NCBI RefSeq assembly: GCF_039531165.1
Contig: NZ_BAAAPN010000045.1
Coordinates: 124,001 to 188,000 of the forward strand
DNA length: 64,000 nucleotides
Direction of reading: 5' to 3'
From: Nostocoides_A vanveenii
GTDB lineage: Bacteria; Actinomycetota; Actinomycetes; Actinomycetales; Dermatophilaceae
Shown here in pieces: positions 63,752-64,000 of the stretch (its first letter is position 1; each line of letters starts with the position of its first letter). The notes under the pieces were generated by a model, which worked only from the letters and a program-made list of their open reading frames with translations, was not told the DNA's origin and ran no database searches. Made by a program: the position numbers and the translations under genes.

Positions 63752-64000
63752 CTACTCGAAGTCGGCGAAGGCGGCGCCCATGCGGGCGCACTGGGTGGCG
63801 AGGTCGTGCTCGGCGAGCACGTGCGCGTGGTTGGCGGCCCCCACCGTGGCGCGGCGCGCCGGGTCCTGAAGCATCGTAACCAGGGCATCGGCGAGCGCCT
63901 CGACATCGTCCGCGACCAGCGCATTGCCGGGCGAGACGGCCTCGTCATTGGTGCCGCAGACCGTCGTCACGACAGGCAGGCCACAGGCCATCGCCTCCAG
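63752..64000 (-). CDS. glycosyltransferase, C-terminal part
   Basis: The gene runs off the window end, so only the last ~82 residues are visible. They match the end of a GT-B glycosyltransferase: the loop MACGLPVVTTVCGTNDEAV follows the donor-binding Glu region, then LVADDVEALADALVTMLQDP and RARVGAAN-type helices (RRATVGAANHAHVLAEHD). It converges with the preceding glycosyltransferase across the tandem repeat. It is part of the surface glycan cluster. Confidence 0.82.
   Translation of the reverse strand: MEAMACGLPVVTTVCGTNDEAVSPGNALVADDVEALADALVTMLQDPARRATVGAANHAHVLAEHDLATQCARMGAAFADFE

Overview
This window is a contiguous stretch of high-GC (roughly 70% by eye) chromosomal DNA from an actinobacterium. 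Supporting features are the mycobacterial-type integration host factor next to gmk, a PriA without helicase motifs, PdtaR with an ANTAR domain, the trp operon with its membrane companion proteins, and many leaderless promoters. Gene order and protein sequences suggest Micrococcales, perhaps the Intrasporangiaceae/Dermatophilaceae group. The family assignment is inference.

Layout. Positions 1-6267 hold the end of the pyrimidine operon (carA end, carB, pyrK, pyrD, pyrF). Positions 6350-17773 carry housekeeping genes: mihF, gmk, rpoZ, coaBC, metK, priA, a GNAT enzyme, def, fmt, a D,D-carboxypeptidase, rsmB and rpe. In many actinobacteria riboflavin biosynthesis genes follow rpe and precede hisE. 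Here the 17.8-24.1 kb interval instead holds a chimeric pentapeptide gene, a decayed HNH endonuclease, a serpin lipoprotein, a SigE-type sigma operon, and an FMN riboswitch in front of a PnuC/RibM-like riboflavin transporter. Positions 24.1-28.3 kb hold hisE, hisG and hisF with a PH-domain protein, a secreted metalloprotease and a TIGR03085 protein. Next come a heterodimeric ABC exporter, a broken acetyltransferase and a secreted M1 peptidase.

Positions 34.0-39.7 kb form a hisI-trpE-(membrane proteins)-trpC-trpB-trpA operon. It is followed by a MauE/DoxX protein with two DsbA-like membrane-anchored thioredoxin-fold proteins, then lgt, gltB-gltD, pyk, tRNA-Leu(CAA), pdtaR, a GNAT enzyme, a thioesterase and polA. 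Positions 55.2-59.5 kb are accessory: an SRPBCC protein whose frame runs into the opposite gene, a pair of secreted proteins of lower apparent GC separated by an 18-bp perfect hairpin, a peptidase S51 homologue, a frameshifted L7/L12-like gene and Ohr. Positions 59.5-64.0 kb begin a cell-surface glycan cluster (flippase, two methyltransferases, two glycosyltransferases).

Three window-wide signals stand out. The heptamer GTATGCC/GGCATAC occurs about 65 times, roughly ten times the composition expectation, in coding and noncoding DNA, in more than one reading frame and in both orientations. Many genes have a TANNNT box exactly 6-7 nt before the start codon, which implies leaderless transcripts, and I used this to choose several starts. 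The riboflavin locus appears to have been reduced to a riboswitch-controlled importer, which suggests possible riboflavin auxotrophy. No rRNA, CRISPR array, insertion sequence or complete prophage was seen, and no gene-free interval exceeds 300 bases.
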